Source of the DNA: Mucilaginibacter mali
Lineage (GTDB): Bacteria > Bacteroidota > Bacteroidia > Sphingobacteriales > Sphingobacteriaceae
Direction of reading: 5' to 3'
DNA length: 64,000 nt
Assembly (NCBI RefSeq): GCF_013283875.1
Contig: NZ_CP054139.1
Span: 2,046,001-2,110,000, forward strand
Made by a program: the position numbers and the translations under genes. The notes beneath the pieces were generated by a model. That model worked only from the letters and a program-made list of their open reading frames with translations, did not search any database and was not told the DNA's origin. Below, piece by piece: positions 53,656 to 61,782 of the stretch. The number at the start of each line of letters is the position of its first letter. Position 1 is the stretch's first letter.

Positions 53656-53783
53656 GGCAATTTAACCACAAAGCACACAAAGATTTTTCACAAAGACCAC
53701 AAAGAATAAAAACTGATATTCTTTGTGGTCTTTGTGTTTATCAGCAAAAACAAATCCTTTGCGCTCTTTGTGGTTAAATTGCC
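53656..53783. repeat. Long imperfect palindrome, family D
   Basis: GGCAATTTAACCACAAAGC and its complement GCGCTCTTTGTGGTTAAATTGCC frame inner copies of ACAAAGACCACAAAG / CTTTGTGGTCTTTGTG. The 183-bp gap between the TolC-like and PorT-like genes consists almost wholly of this repeat. Confidence 0.82.
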
Positions 53784-53831
53784 TATATGGTTCATGGATT
53801 TTAAATACCTTAGCGTAAAATTTAACCTGTC

Positions 53832-54431
53832 ATGAAAAAGCATCTCGCCCTGTCTGTTATTTGTTTGTTAGCCATAAAACTGGCATCCGCCCAAATCATC
53901 CCATCGTTTGAGTTTGGCCTGAAGGGCGGCATGAACCTTTCTAAGTTTTCGCATACGGCCACATTCGCTACCGGGAACAGGGCAGGGTACCTGGGCGGTG
54001 TATGGGCAAGGGTAGGGGGCCTGGGCTTCAACTTTCAGCCCGAGTTGTATATCACCGGCAAAAACGTAACCATAAATAACAACAACGGAACGGTTAACAA
54101 GGCATCGTTCACCAGTTTGGATGTGCCCTTGCTGTTGGGGAGTAAAATTGGCGCGTTTGGTGTTGGCGGCAGGTTTTATACCGGCCCGCTGTTCTCGTTG
54201 GCACTTTATAAAGATCAAAACCTTGGCGCGGCCTTAGGTAATGTAGCCCGCCTGAATTATAAAGACCAAAGCATGGCCTGGACGTTTGGCGCCGGATTGG
54301 ATATCAAAAAAATATCTGTAGACCTGCGTTACGAATATGGCTTAAGCAAACAGCCCTACAATAACGGCCAGGACGAAACGCGCGTGAATATTTTTAACCT
54401 GACGCTGGGTTACCGTTTATTCTCGTTGTAA
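53832..54431 (+). CDS. Outer-membrane beta-barrel protein (PorT-like)
   Basis: A 199-residue protein with a signal peptide ending near LASAQ, followed by an eight-stranded-barrel-like alternation of residues: FEFGLKGGMNLS at the start and FNLTLGYRLFSL at the end with an aromatic C-terminus. The GGMNLSxF pattern marks PorT-family porin-like barrels of Bacteroidota. Function is unknown. Its stop is 1 bp from the stop of the convergent DUF3667 gene. Confidence 0.82.
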   Translation: MKKHLALSVICLLAIKLASAQIIPSFEFGLKGGMNLSKFSHTATFATGNRAGYLGGVWARVGGLGFNFQPELYITGKNVTINNNNGTVNKASFTSLDVPLLLGSKIGAFGVGGRFYTGPLFSLALYKDQNLGAALGNVARLNYKDQSMAWTFGAGLDIKKISVDLRYEYGLSKQPYNNGQDETRVNIFNLTLGYRLFSL

Positions 54432-54432
54432 A

Positions 54433-55491
54433 TTAAGCGGTTACCGCCGTTACCATCAGCATCCCTATTACACATATTATTGCCATTGCCCAATACATAA
54501 CCGCAATGCCTGTCATTTTACTAATGGTACGCCAACGACTGCGTTGATATACTACCCGCAGGGAACGGTAAATGTAATAGACCGTATAGACCGTCACAAA
54601 AAGGGTAAGCAAATCGCTGAATGAGTGCCAGCTTGCGGGCAGGATGCGCTGAATAAGGAGTATAACGCCCGAAAACAGGAAGAAGAAGCAATGCAGATGA
54701 ATGCTGTAGATGAGGTGCTCTACATAATACTTCCTGTTCTTCCAGAAGGTGATCTTGAGTATCAGGGCGAATAAGGGCAGCAGTACAAACATTACTTTAG
54801 GCGCGTTATGTTTCACGTCTTCCTTAAAGTGTTCCATCGCCTGTTCCTTGCCATATTTTTGTTCGTAAAGCAAAGTCCGCTCTTTAAAAAAGTGATCGAA
54901 AAAGCCATCGCGCTTAGCCGCGGGTAGTTTGCTTTGGCTGCGGTTATATAGTTCGGCCGTGCTATCGGTATCATCGCCGGTTCTGGTAATGGTAACCGGC
55001 GCGTGGATGCTATCCACCTTTACACCTTCTGCTTTGCCGGCCACGTGGTTTACCGTTTGCGATAATTTATCCCGCTGTTTGGCACTAAGGCTGCTGTCCT
55101 TAGCGATATCCTTCTTTACCGCGTCTATGATCTCGCTGTTCGAGTTTTTTTTCGTTTGATCATCGGTTCGGATAATATTATGATCGCCTTTAAAAAGCAG
55201 GATGAAGTATACCAAACTGATGAAAATATACATCTTAACAGGGTGCAGGTATTGCCCCCGCCGGCCGGCCATATATTCAATAGTGAGTTGCCCTGGTTTA
55301 AGCAGCAGGGGTTTTAGGGTGTGAAAAAACTGGTGATCGAAATGGAAGTAATCGCTTACGGCATGGTTAAGCATGTGGCCAAAACTTTCCTTTATTTCAA
55401 GGTTCTCCTGCCCGCAATTGTGGCAAAATTTGCCTTGAAGGTCGGAGCCGCAGTTCAGGCAGTCGTGCTCGTGGCGGTAGTGTTTCTTCAT
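54433..55491 (-). CDS. DUF3667 membrane protein with zinc ribbon
   Basis: A 352-residue protein. The N-terminus is a zinc ribbon (CLNCGSDLQGKFCHNCGQ), followed by the conserved KMYIFISLVYFILL helix and later four more hydrophobic segments (about 235-255, 262-285, 300-320 and 330-350). A long polar, basic region lies between about 110 and 225. Membership of DUF3667 is clear; no function is established. Transcribed toward the PorT-like gene. Confidence 0.85.
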   Translation of the reverse strand: MKKHYRHEHDCLNCGSDLQGKFCHNCGQENLEIKESFGHMLNHAVSDYFHFDHQFFHTLKPLLLKPGQLTIEYMAGRRGQYLHPVKMYIFISLVYFILLFKGDHNIIRTDDQTKKNSNSEIIDAVKKDIAKDSSLSAKQRDKLSQTVNHVAGKAEGVKVDSIHAPVTITRTGDDTDSTAELYNRSQSKLPAAKRDGFFDHFFKERTLLYEQKYGKEQAMEHFKEDVKHNAPKVMFVLLPLFALILKITFWKNRKYYVEHLIYSIHLHCFFFLFSGVILLIQRILPASWHSFSDLLTLFVTVYTVYYIYRSLRVVYQRSRWRTISKMTGIAVMYWAMAIICVIGMLMVTAVTA

Positions 55492-55530
55492 GGGTGATAG
55501 AGCCGGTAGATTTTTGTGCTTAAAAATAAT

Positions 55531-55570
55531 AAAAAAGCCCGGTCTGCAATTTTAGCGGCCGGGCTTTTTT
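55531..55570. terminator. Terminator between the MFS and DUF3667 genes
   Basis: AAAAAAGCCCGG and CCGGGCTTTTTT form a perfect 12-bp stem with a 16-base loop. It ends the nucleoside transporter gene on the minus strand. Confidence 0.85.
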
Positions 55571-55592
55571 ATTATTTATGCCTGAATAATTG

Positions 55593-56852
55593 TTAAGCGT
55601 GTTTATAAGCTTCCACCAACGCTTTATTGTGCTTATATCTGAATACAAACGGGAAGATAACGGCAATTACTAACGCGTAAGCGGCAAAGCTTAGCCAGAT
55701 GTTATGCCAATCCTTTGCTCCATGGGCATCGGTAAAGAATTTTTGGATCACATTTCCACTGATCATACTGCCAAAGTATGCACCGAAGCCGTTCACCATC
55801 ATCATAAACAAACCCTGGGCGCTGCCACGTATCTCGGGCGTGGTTTGGGTTTCTACAAACAACGAACCTGAGATATTAAAGAAATCGAAGGCCATGCCAT
55901 AAACAATGCACGACAGGATGATCATCCATAAGCCATCGGCTGGGTTGCCAAATGCGAACAAGCCGAAGCGCAACACCCAGGCCAGCATGCTAAACAGCAT
56001 CACGTTCTTAATACCAAACTTACGCAGGAAGAACGGGATAGCCAGGATAAACAAAGTCTCGGAAATTTGCGAGATGGACATGATGATGGCCGGGTATTTC
56101 ACCGTGAGCGTATCCTGATAAGCGGCTATATTTTTAAAATCGTGGATGTAGGTATCACCATAGGCATTAGTTAACTGCAGGGCAGCCCCTAATAACATAG
56201 AGAAAGCGAAGAAGATAGCGAACTTAGGCGTTTTAAACAGCGCGAAGGCATTTAAGCCAAGCAGACTGGCAACCGATTTGTTATCAACCTTGCTTAACAG
56301 TGGCGGGCATTTCGGCAGGCTGAAGGCGTATAGGCCCAGCATTAACGATACCGCCGAAGCGATGTAGAATTGATTTGGCGATGTTTCGTTATGCGTAAGG
56401 CTAACTACCCAAAGCGCTACAATAAAGCCCACTGTGCCCCAGGTGCGGATAGGCGGATATACCTTTACCACATCTTGTCCCTCACCTTTTAATGCTGAAT
56501 AGGCCACCGTGATTGATAGCGATAGGGTAGGCATGTAGCAGATCATGTTTAACAGGATGATCCAGAAAAAGGTATCCGGGTTGGTTACCATAGGCAGGCA
56601 GAACAATACGCCCGCACCAAGGATATGCATAATGCCGTATAATTTTTCGGCGTTGATAAGCCTATCTGATATAATACCTGTTAGGGCCGGCATAAAAATA
56701 GCCGAGATACCCATGGTGGAAAAAATAGCGCCAAACTGCGAACCCGACCAGCCTTTATTTTGAAACCAGTATGCACCAATGGTGATCAGCCACGCCCCCC
56801 AAATAAAAAACTGCATAAAATTCATCAGTATTAAGCGAAACTTAATATTCAT
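55593..56852 (-). CDS. Nucleoside:H+ symporter (NupG-like MFS)
   Basis: A 419-residue MFS-type inner-membrane transporter with about twelve helices. It starts MNIKFRLILMNFMQFFIWGAWLITIG, a hallmark of the NupG/XapB nucleoside permease group, and includes VYPPIRTWGTVGFIVA in the middle. It probably imports nucleosides by proton symport. It is divergent from the NAD-salvage regulator; nicotinamide riboside is a tempting substrate but there is no evidence in the sequence. Confidence 0.86.
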   Translation of the reverse strand: MNIKFRLILMNFMQFFIWGAWLITIGAYWFQNKGWSGSQFGAIFSTMGISAIFMPALTGIISDRLINAEKLYGIMHILGAGVLFCLPMVTNPDTFFWIILLNMICYMPTLSLSITVAYSALKGEGQDVVKVYPPIRTWGTVGFIVALWVVSLTHNETSPNQFYIASAVSLMLGLYAFSLPKCPPLLSKVDNKSVASLLGLNAFALFKTPKFAIFFAFSMLLGAALQLTNAYGDTYIHDFKNIAAYQDTLTVKYPAIIMSISQISETLFILAIPFFLRKFGIKNVMLFSMLAWVLRFGLFAFGNPADGLWMIILSCIVYGMAFDFFNISGSLFVETQTTPEIRGSAQGLFMMMVNGFGAYFGSMISGNVIQKFFTDAHGAKDWHNIWLSFAAYALVIAVIFPFVFRYKHNKALVEAYKHA

Positions 56853-57010
56853 ATAGGTGCCGGTTTATATGTTATAGCTATGTTAAATTAAAGCGGGAAA
56901 GTAGTGATTTATTTGCGAAAGCAAAAAAATAGGGCAACAGATTTTTGCGGCACCCCAATTTATGAAAATTTTATTCGGTTCGATTACGATAACTTACCCG
57001 CTTTACAACA

Positions 57011-57042
57011 TTTGCGTACTATTTACATTAATACTAATTTTG
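57011..57042 (+). promoter_or_regulatory. Predicted nrtR promoter with overlapping operator-like half-site
   Basis: TTTG (57011-57014), 20 bp spacer and TAATTTTG (57035-57042) match the Bacteroidota -33/-7 consensus. The -33 lies within TTTGCGT-N7-ACATTAA, whose first half equals the operator half-site found before nadM, so autoregulation is likely. The ATG is only 5 bp after the -7 element, so the transcript should be leaderless. Confidence 0.68.
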
Positions 57043-57046
57043 GTGT

Positions 57047-57733
57047 ATGCCGGTTAATCAAAAAATAAAGGTTGCTGTTGATGGTGTGGTGTTTGGATAT
57101 ACATCAAAAGATGGTTTATTAATATTGCTGATAAAACGCGATGTTACACCATTTAAGGGCGATTGGGCGCTGCCGGGCGGTTTGGTGCTGGACGAAGAAT
57201 CGCTGGAGGATGCTATTTACCGGGAACTGAAGGAGGAAACCGGTGTGCAGATCAACTACCTTGAACAACTGTATAGCTTCGGCAAGCCGGGCCGCGACCC
57301 GCGGAATAGGGTAGTGTCTATCACTTATTATGGCCTGGTTAAACCCGACGGCCTAATGCTTAATGCCGGTACCGATGCCGGCGATGCGCGCTGGTTCAAC
57401 GTGAAGAACATGCCCGAACTGGCTTTCGATCACCGGGACATCGTATCGGTAGCCTTGAAGCGCTTGCAAAGTAAGATCGTATACGAACCTATTGGCTTTG
57501 AATTGCTGGATGAAAAGTTTCCCTTCTCCGAACTGGAGAAGTTATACATGGCTGTACTCGACCGGCCTATCGATAGGCGGAACTTCAAAAAGAAGGTCAG
57601 CAAGTTCGGATTCCTGATCGAAACTAATGAAAAACAAGCCCTCGAAACCGCTGGCCGCCCCGGTAATTTATTCTGCTTCGACCAGGAGAAATACTTCCAA
57701 CTAAAAAAAGACGGCATTAACTTCGAGATTTAA
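57047..57733 (+). CDS. nrtR: NrtR-type Nudix transcriptional regulator of NAD metabolism
   Basis: A 228-residue protein combining a Nudix-hydrolase domain (about 5-145) with a C-terminal winged helix (about 150-228; IGFELLDEKFPFSELEKLYMAVLDR). The Nudix box (45-67, GG-LVLDEE...RELKEETGV) still fits GX5EX7REUXEEXGU. In this family the Nudix domain binds ADP-ribose to release DNA. It precedes nadM and nadV by 98 bp, and operator-like repeats lie in that gap. It is likely a repressor. Confidence 0.85.
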   Translation: MPVNQKIKVAVDGVVFGYTSKDGLLILLIKRDVTPFKGDWALPGGLVLDEESLEDAIYRELKEETGVQINYLEQLYSFGKPGRDPRNRVVSITYYGLVKPDGLMLNAGTDAGDARWFNVKNMPELAFDHRDIVSVALKRLQSKIVYEPIGFELLDEKFPFSELEKLYMAVLDRPIDRRNFKKKVSKFGFLIETNEKQALETAGRPGNLFCFDQEKYFQLKKDGINFEI

Positions 57734-57775
57734 AAGATTGATTTATAGTTATTTGTAAAATAATGTAAAATTTAA

Positions 57776-57796
57776 TTTGCGTATTAAAAACGCATA
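57776..57796. promoter_or_regulatory. Putative NrtR operator 1
   Basis: TTTGCGT, 7 bp, ACGCATA: 21-bp inverted repeat with one mismatch. Same design as operator 2; centres are 27 bp apart, close to 2.5 helical turns. Confidence 0.68.
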
Positions 57797-57806
57797 TTTA
57801 TATTTG
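57776..57806 (+). promoter_or_regulatory. Predicted nadM promoter
   Basis: TTTG (57776-57779), 19 bp, then TATATTTG (57799-57806) form a good Bacteroidota promoter. The -33 lies in operator 1 and the -7 overlaps operator 2. Confidence 0.7.
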
Positions 57807-57823
57807 TGTATAATTAACGCAAA
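57803..57823. promoter_or_regulatory. Putative NrtR operator 2
   Basis: TTTGTGT, 7 bp, ACGCAAA: 21-bp inverted repeat with one mismatch, ending 8 bp before the nadM start codon. Confidence 0.68.
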
Positions 57824-57831
57824 TATAAATC

Positions 57832-58728
57832 ATGAAAACAGCAGTAATTATCGCCCGGTTCCAATCGCCATACCTGCACGAGGGGCACCACAGCCTGATT
57901 AAACAGGTGATGTCCAACCACAATAAACTGGTAATTGTATTAGGGGTAAGCCCCATAAAAGGCAGCCGTAAAAATCCGTACGATTACTACACGCGTGAAA
58001 AGATGATCAAGAAGGAGTATCCCGAGGTGATCGTGCTGCCCATCAGCGATCACCCGAGCGATATCACCTGGTCGCAAAATTTGGATATGATGCTGAGCGG
58101 CGTTTTCCCGGCCGAGCAGTTTGCCCTGTATGGCAGCCGCGACAGCTTTATCCCATACTACAGCGGCAAATTTGAAACTGTAGAACTGCCCGAACATGGC
58201 GACTATAACGCCACCGAATTGCGTAACCAATTTGCAGATAAGGTTTACGACTCTACCGATTTTCGCGCAGGCATTTTGTACGCTTATCATAATCAGTATA
58301 CCAAGGTGTTCCCAACGGTTGATATCGCCCTGTTCAGGAATAATAAAACCGAGTTGTTGCTGGGTAAAAAAGCCACCAACAATAAATGGCGCTTTGTAGG
58401 CGGCTTCGCCGATCCTGAAGATGCAAATTATGAAAGCGCTGCCGCCCGCGAACTGAAAGAGGAGTGCGGCGAACTGGAGTTTGGCGGGATGAGCTACGAA
58501 ACATCGCGCAAGATAAACGACTGGCGTTATCGCAGTGAAGCGGACAAGATCATCACCCTGCTTTTCAGTTGCGATTATACAGCCGGCGAGCCAAAAGCCC
58601 AGGATGATATCATCGGCTTAGGCTGGGTAAAACTAAGCGAGATCCCGCAGTTGATAGATACCGGGCAGATCAGCGATGAGCACCTGGAACTATTTCAGCA
58701 TATTTTAAACAAGTACCTTAAAAACTAA
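57832..58728 (+). CDS. nadM: Bifunctional NMN adenylyltransferase/Nudix hydrolase
   Basis: A 298-residue two-domain enzyme. The N-terminal nucleotidylyltransferase (about 1-165) has RFQSPYLHEGHHSLI with the HxGH motif and a downstream GSRKNPYDYYTREKMI; it joins NMN and ATP to NAD. The C-terminal Nudix domain (about 175-298) has GGFADPEDANYESAAARE plus LKEECG and probably hydrolyses ADP-ribose. The Nudix box is lengthened as in other NadM-Nudix proteins. First gene of the salvage operon, with nadV 4 bp later. Confidence 0.93.
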   Translation: MKTAVIIARFQSPYLHEGHHSLIKQVMSNHNKLVIVLGVSPIKGSRKNPYDYYTREKMIKKEYPEVIVLPISDHPSDITWSQNLDMMLSGVFPAEQFALYGSRDSFIPYYSGKFETVELPEHGDYNATELRNQFADKVYDSTDFRAGILYAYHNQYTKVFPTVDIALFRNNKTELLLGKKATNNKWRFVGGFADPEDANYESAAARELKEECGELEFGGMSYETSRKINDWRYRSEADKIITLLFSCDYTAGEPKAQDDIIGLGWVKLSEIPQLIDTGQISDEHLELFQHILNKYLKN

Positions 58729-58732
58729 TGTT

Positions 58733-60154
58733 ATGAAACGCGCAAATTTTGTATTACTGGCCGATGCCTATAAATACTCACACCATAAATTATACATTCC
58801 CGGCACCACCCATATTTACAGCTACCTGGAAAGTCGTGGCGGCTTATTTAACGAAACCATTTTCTTCGGCCTGCAATACTTTTTAAAGGAGTATGTGGAA
58901 GGAGTGGCCTTTACACAGCAAGACCTGGACGAAGCCGGACCATTTTTAAAACAGGTTTTTGGCAGGGATGATGTGTTTGATAAAAGCCGGTTTCAGTATA
59001 TCCTTGATAAATACAACGGCAAACTACCCGTAAAAATAAAAACCGTTGCCGAAGGCACCGTAGTGCCCACCGGAAATGTGCTGATGACCATTGAAAACAC
59101 CGACCCGGAATGTTTTTGGCTGACCAACTTTTTAGAAACCTTGCTGATGCAGGTTTGGTACCCCAGCACCGTGGCTACTTTAAGTCACCAGGTGAAAAAG
59201 GTGATCGGCCAGTTTTACAGCGAAACCGCCACCAAAGGCAGCGAAGCCGGGATTGATTTTGTATTGAACGACTTTGGCTTCCGTGGTGTAAGCAGTGTGG
59301 AGAGTGCCGGGTTAGGCGGCAGCGCTCACCTGATAAGCTTTTTAGGGAGTGATAATTTAGCCGGTTCTGTACTGGCACAGCAATATTATAATGCCAATAA
59401 AGTATATGGTGTAAGCATCACCGCTACCGAACATAGCATATGTACCTTATTAGGTAAAGATGGCGAACTGGATGTGTTCAGGCATATACTGAAAACGTTC
59501 CCAACCGGGATCATCGCCTGCGTATCCGACAGCTATAATATCTTCCGCGCCTGCGAAAGCTATTGGGGCGAAGAATTGAAGCAGGACATTTTAAAACGCG
59601 ACGGCGTATTGGTGATCCGCCCCGACAGTGGCGACCCGGTAATGACCTTGCTGGAGATCTTTAAGATCCTGTTTGATAAATTCGGTTATATTACAAATAA
59701 AAAAGGCTATAAGGTGCTGCCACCGCAATTGCGCGTAATACAGGGCGATGGGGTAAATTACCATGCCATTATCGATATCTATAAGGCTTTACAAGCCAAT
59801 GGCATCAGCGCCGAGAATTTGGTTTTAGGCATGGGCGGTGCCTTACTACAAAAGGTTGACCGCGATACCCAGCGCTTCGCTTTAAAATGCAGTTATGCTA
59901 CCATTAACGGCCGGGATGTAAATGTTGAAAAAAGCCCCACCGAAATGGATAAAAACGGTAACATTACCGAAAGTTTTAAAAAGAGCAAGGCCGGCAAACT
60001 AAAATTGGTTAAAGCAGATGGCACTTACCGCACCGTAAAGCAACACGAATACCCTGAATTGCCCGACGAACTGGTAACCGTTTTTGAAAACGGCGAAACC
60101 GTAAAGGAGTGGAGCTTTGAGCAGGTAAGGGAACTAGCCAATAATAATTTATAA
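58733..60154 (+). CDS. nadV: Nicotinamide phosphoribosyltransferase
   Basis: A 473-residue Nampt-type enzyme turning nicotinamide and PRPP into NMN. Key parts are YSYLESRGG, the segment FLETLLMQVWYPSTVAT, catalytic H234 (TATEHSIC), VIRPDSGDP (295-302) and GMGGALLQKVDRDTQ. With nadM it forms the two-step salvage route nicotinamide to NMN to NAD. The prs gene starts 3 bp downstream and can supply the PRPP. Confidence 0.95.
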   Translation: MKRANFVLLADAYKYSHHKLYIPGTTHIYSYLESRGGLFNETIFFGLQYFLKEYVEGVAFTQQDLDEAGPFLKQVFGRDDVFDKSRFQYILDKYNGKLPVKIKTVAEGTVVPTGNVLMTIENTDPECFWLTNFLETLLMQVWYPSTVATLSHQVKKVIGQFYSETATKGSEAGIDFVLNDFGFRGVSSVESAGLGGSAHLISFLGSDNLAGSVLAQQYYNANKVYGVSITATEHSICTLLGKDGELDVFRHILKTFPTGIIACVSDSYNIFRACESYWGEELKQDILKRDGVLVIRPDSGDPVMTLLEIFKILFDKFGYITNKKGYKVLPPQLRVIQGDGVNYHAIIDIYKALQANGISAENLVLGMGGALLQKVDRDTQRFALKCSYATINGRDVNVEKSPTEMDKNGNITESFKKSKAGKLKLVKADGTYRTVKQHEYPELPDELVTVFENGETVKEWSFEQVRELANNNL

Positions 60155-60157
60155 GAA

Positions 60158-61063
60158 ATGAAAAAGCTACTGTTTCATATTAACGGATACCGCTACCTGG
60201 CCGAAAAGGTATTAGCCTGCGGCAAGTTTGAAGAGGGTGTAGTGGAGATAGACACCTTCTCGGACGGGGAATGTTACCAGCGGATCTGCACCCCGGTAGA
60301 GAACCGCGATGTGGTGTTGATCGGCGGAACGGTGAACGATGCGGCGACACTTGAACTGTTCGACCTGGCTTCTTCACTGGTGAGTTATGGGGCAAATTCG
60401 CTGAGTTTGGTGGTGCCGTACTTTGGCTATTCAACTATGGAGCGGGCCGTTAAGCCCGGCGAGGTGGTGACTGCCAAAACAAGGGCACGGTTGTTTTCGG
60501 CTATTCCACGCGGCAATAAAGGCAATAAGATCTACCTGTTTGATCTGCACACCGAGGGCCTGCCGCATTATTTTGAGCACGAACTTTACCCGGTACATGT
60601 GTATTGCAAGGATATTGTGATTGATGCAGCGAGGCAATACGGCGGCAATAATTTTGTAATGGCCAACACCGATGCCGGCCGGGCCAAATGGGTAGAATCG
60701 CTGGCTAACGATATGGGCGTTAATGCCGCCTTCATCTTAAAGCGCCGCCTCAGCGGCGACCATACCGAAGTAAGCGCCATCAACGCCGATGTGAAGGGTA
60801 AAACAGTGATGATATATGATGATATGATCCGCTCGGGCGGCAGTATCATCAACGCTGCACAAACTTATAAAGATGCCGGCGCGGCGGCCATTTATGTTAT
60901 CTGCACACACGGTTTGTTTGTAAACAATGGCCTGGAGAAATTAAAGGCAAGCGGATTGATAGAAAAAGTGATCTGTACTGATACACATAAGAACATAAAC
61001 CCTATCCACGATGAGTTTTTGGAGGTGAGGAGTGTGGCGGATTTGATTTGCGCTGCGGTTTAA
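60158..61063 (+). CDS. prs: Divergent ribose-phosphate pyrophosphokinase in NAD-salvage operon
   Basis: A 301-residue PRPP synthetase-like protein. It keeps the catalytic-flexible-loop equivalent FSDGECYQRI, VPYFGYSTMER, FDLHTEGLPHYF and the PRPP-binding loop MIYDDMIRSGGSI. The loop differs from the usual VDDxxDTGGT. Length is a little short for Prs. Its place directly after nadV suggests it is a dedicated PRPP source for nicotinamide salvage, separate from a housekeeping Prs. Confidence 0.85.
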   Translation: MKKLLFHINGYRYLAEKVLACGKFEEGVVEIDTFSDGECYQRICTPVENRDVVLIGGTVNDAATLELFDLASSLVSYGANSLSLVVPYFGYSTMERAVKPGEVVTAKTRARLFSAIPRGNKGNKIYLFDLHTEGLPHYFEHELYPVHVYCKDIVIDAARQYGGNNFVMANTDAGRAKWVESLANDMGVNAAFILKRRLSGDHTEVSAINADVKGKTVMIYDDMIRSGGSIINAAQTYKDAGAAAIYVICTHGLFVNNGLEKLKASGLIEKVICTDTHKNINPIHDEFLEVRSVADLICAAV

Positions 61064-61163
61064 TTGGTGTGATCAAAAGACCGGCAATGGGCACCAATAA
61101 TTTATTATTAATAAAAGATATTTAGGGAAACCACTATATTCGACCAAACTTTATTTACAATTT

Positions 61164-61760
61164 ATGAGAAAAATTTTAACCACACTGCTAATTACGGCTG
61201 GATTTTGCACGGCCGCTTTTTCACAAACAAAGGGCACTACCGAATTTGGTATTAACGTTGGCTACAATGGCGCCACAGTAACAGCAGGCAACCTTACAAA
61301 CACCGATTACAAAAGCGGTTTTAACGCGGGTGTTTCTGTTGAACACTATTTTTCGGAAAGCTGGAGCTTTAAAACAAAATTGCTTTACGATCAAAAGGGC
61401 TGGGACAATGGTTTTTACGGTACTAAAACTACTAATTACAGCTTAAACTACTTAACCGTTCCCTTGCTGGCTAACTGGCATTTTGGGCGTACTAAGAACT
61501 GGTTCCTTAATTTTGGCCCGTATGTAAGCTTTTTATTAGCTGCGTCGGAAAGCGCGGGAGGCCAGGATGTAAAACCTTATTTTAACACTGTAGATGGCGG
61601 GCTTGATCTGGGTATTGGTATAAAATTCCCGGTTGCCGAAAAAACGAAGTTCTTTATTGAACTTAACGGCCAGGGAGGTGTTACGGATATTGGTAAAAAC
61701 AACAGCGGGTCTTCAATTAAAAACAGCCTGTCTTCTATAAATATCGGCCTTACTTTTTAA
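61164..61760 (+). CDS. Outer-membrane beta-barrel protein (PorT-like)
   Basis: A 198-residue exported protein with a signal peptide ending near AAFSQ. The mature part begins TTEFGINVGYNGATV and alternates like a PorT-type barrel, ending LSSINIGLTF with the terminal phenylalanine typical of outer-membrane barrels. No close similarity to the PorT-like protein at 53.8 kb beyond the fold. It is 100 bp after prs and 22 bp before the next insertion sequence, so its own terminator may be displaced. Confidence 0.8.
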   Translation: MRKILTTLLITAGFCTAAFSQTKGTTEFGINVGYNGATVTAGNLTNTDYKSGFNAGVSVEHYFSESWSFKTKLLYDQKGWDNGFYGTKTTNYSLNYLTVPLLANWHFGRTKNWFLNFGPYVSFLLAASESAGGQDVKPYFNTVDGGLDLGIGIKFPVAEKTKFFIELNGQGGVTDIGKNNSGSSIKNSLSSINIGLTF

Positions 61761-61782
61761 GCGTAAACAATAGTGTAAAAAA

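Noticed and set aside
41140..53783. CRISPR array in the repeated sequences around the permeases
   Set aside because: The repeats are palindromes of differing lengths without uniform spacers or direct-repeat periodicity; no cas genes occur.
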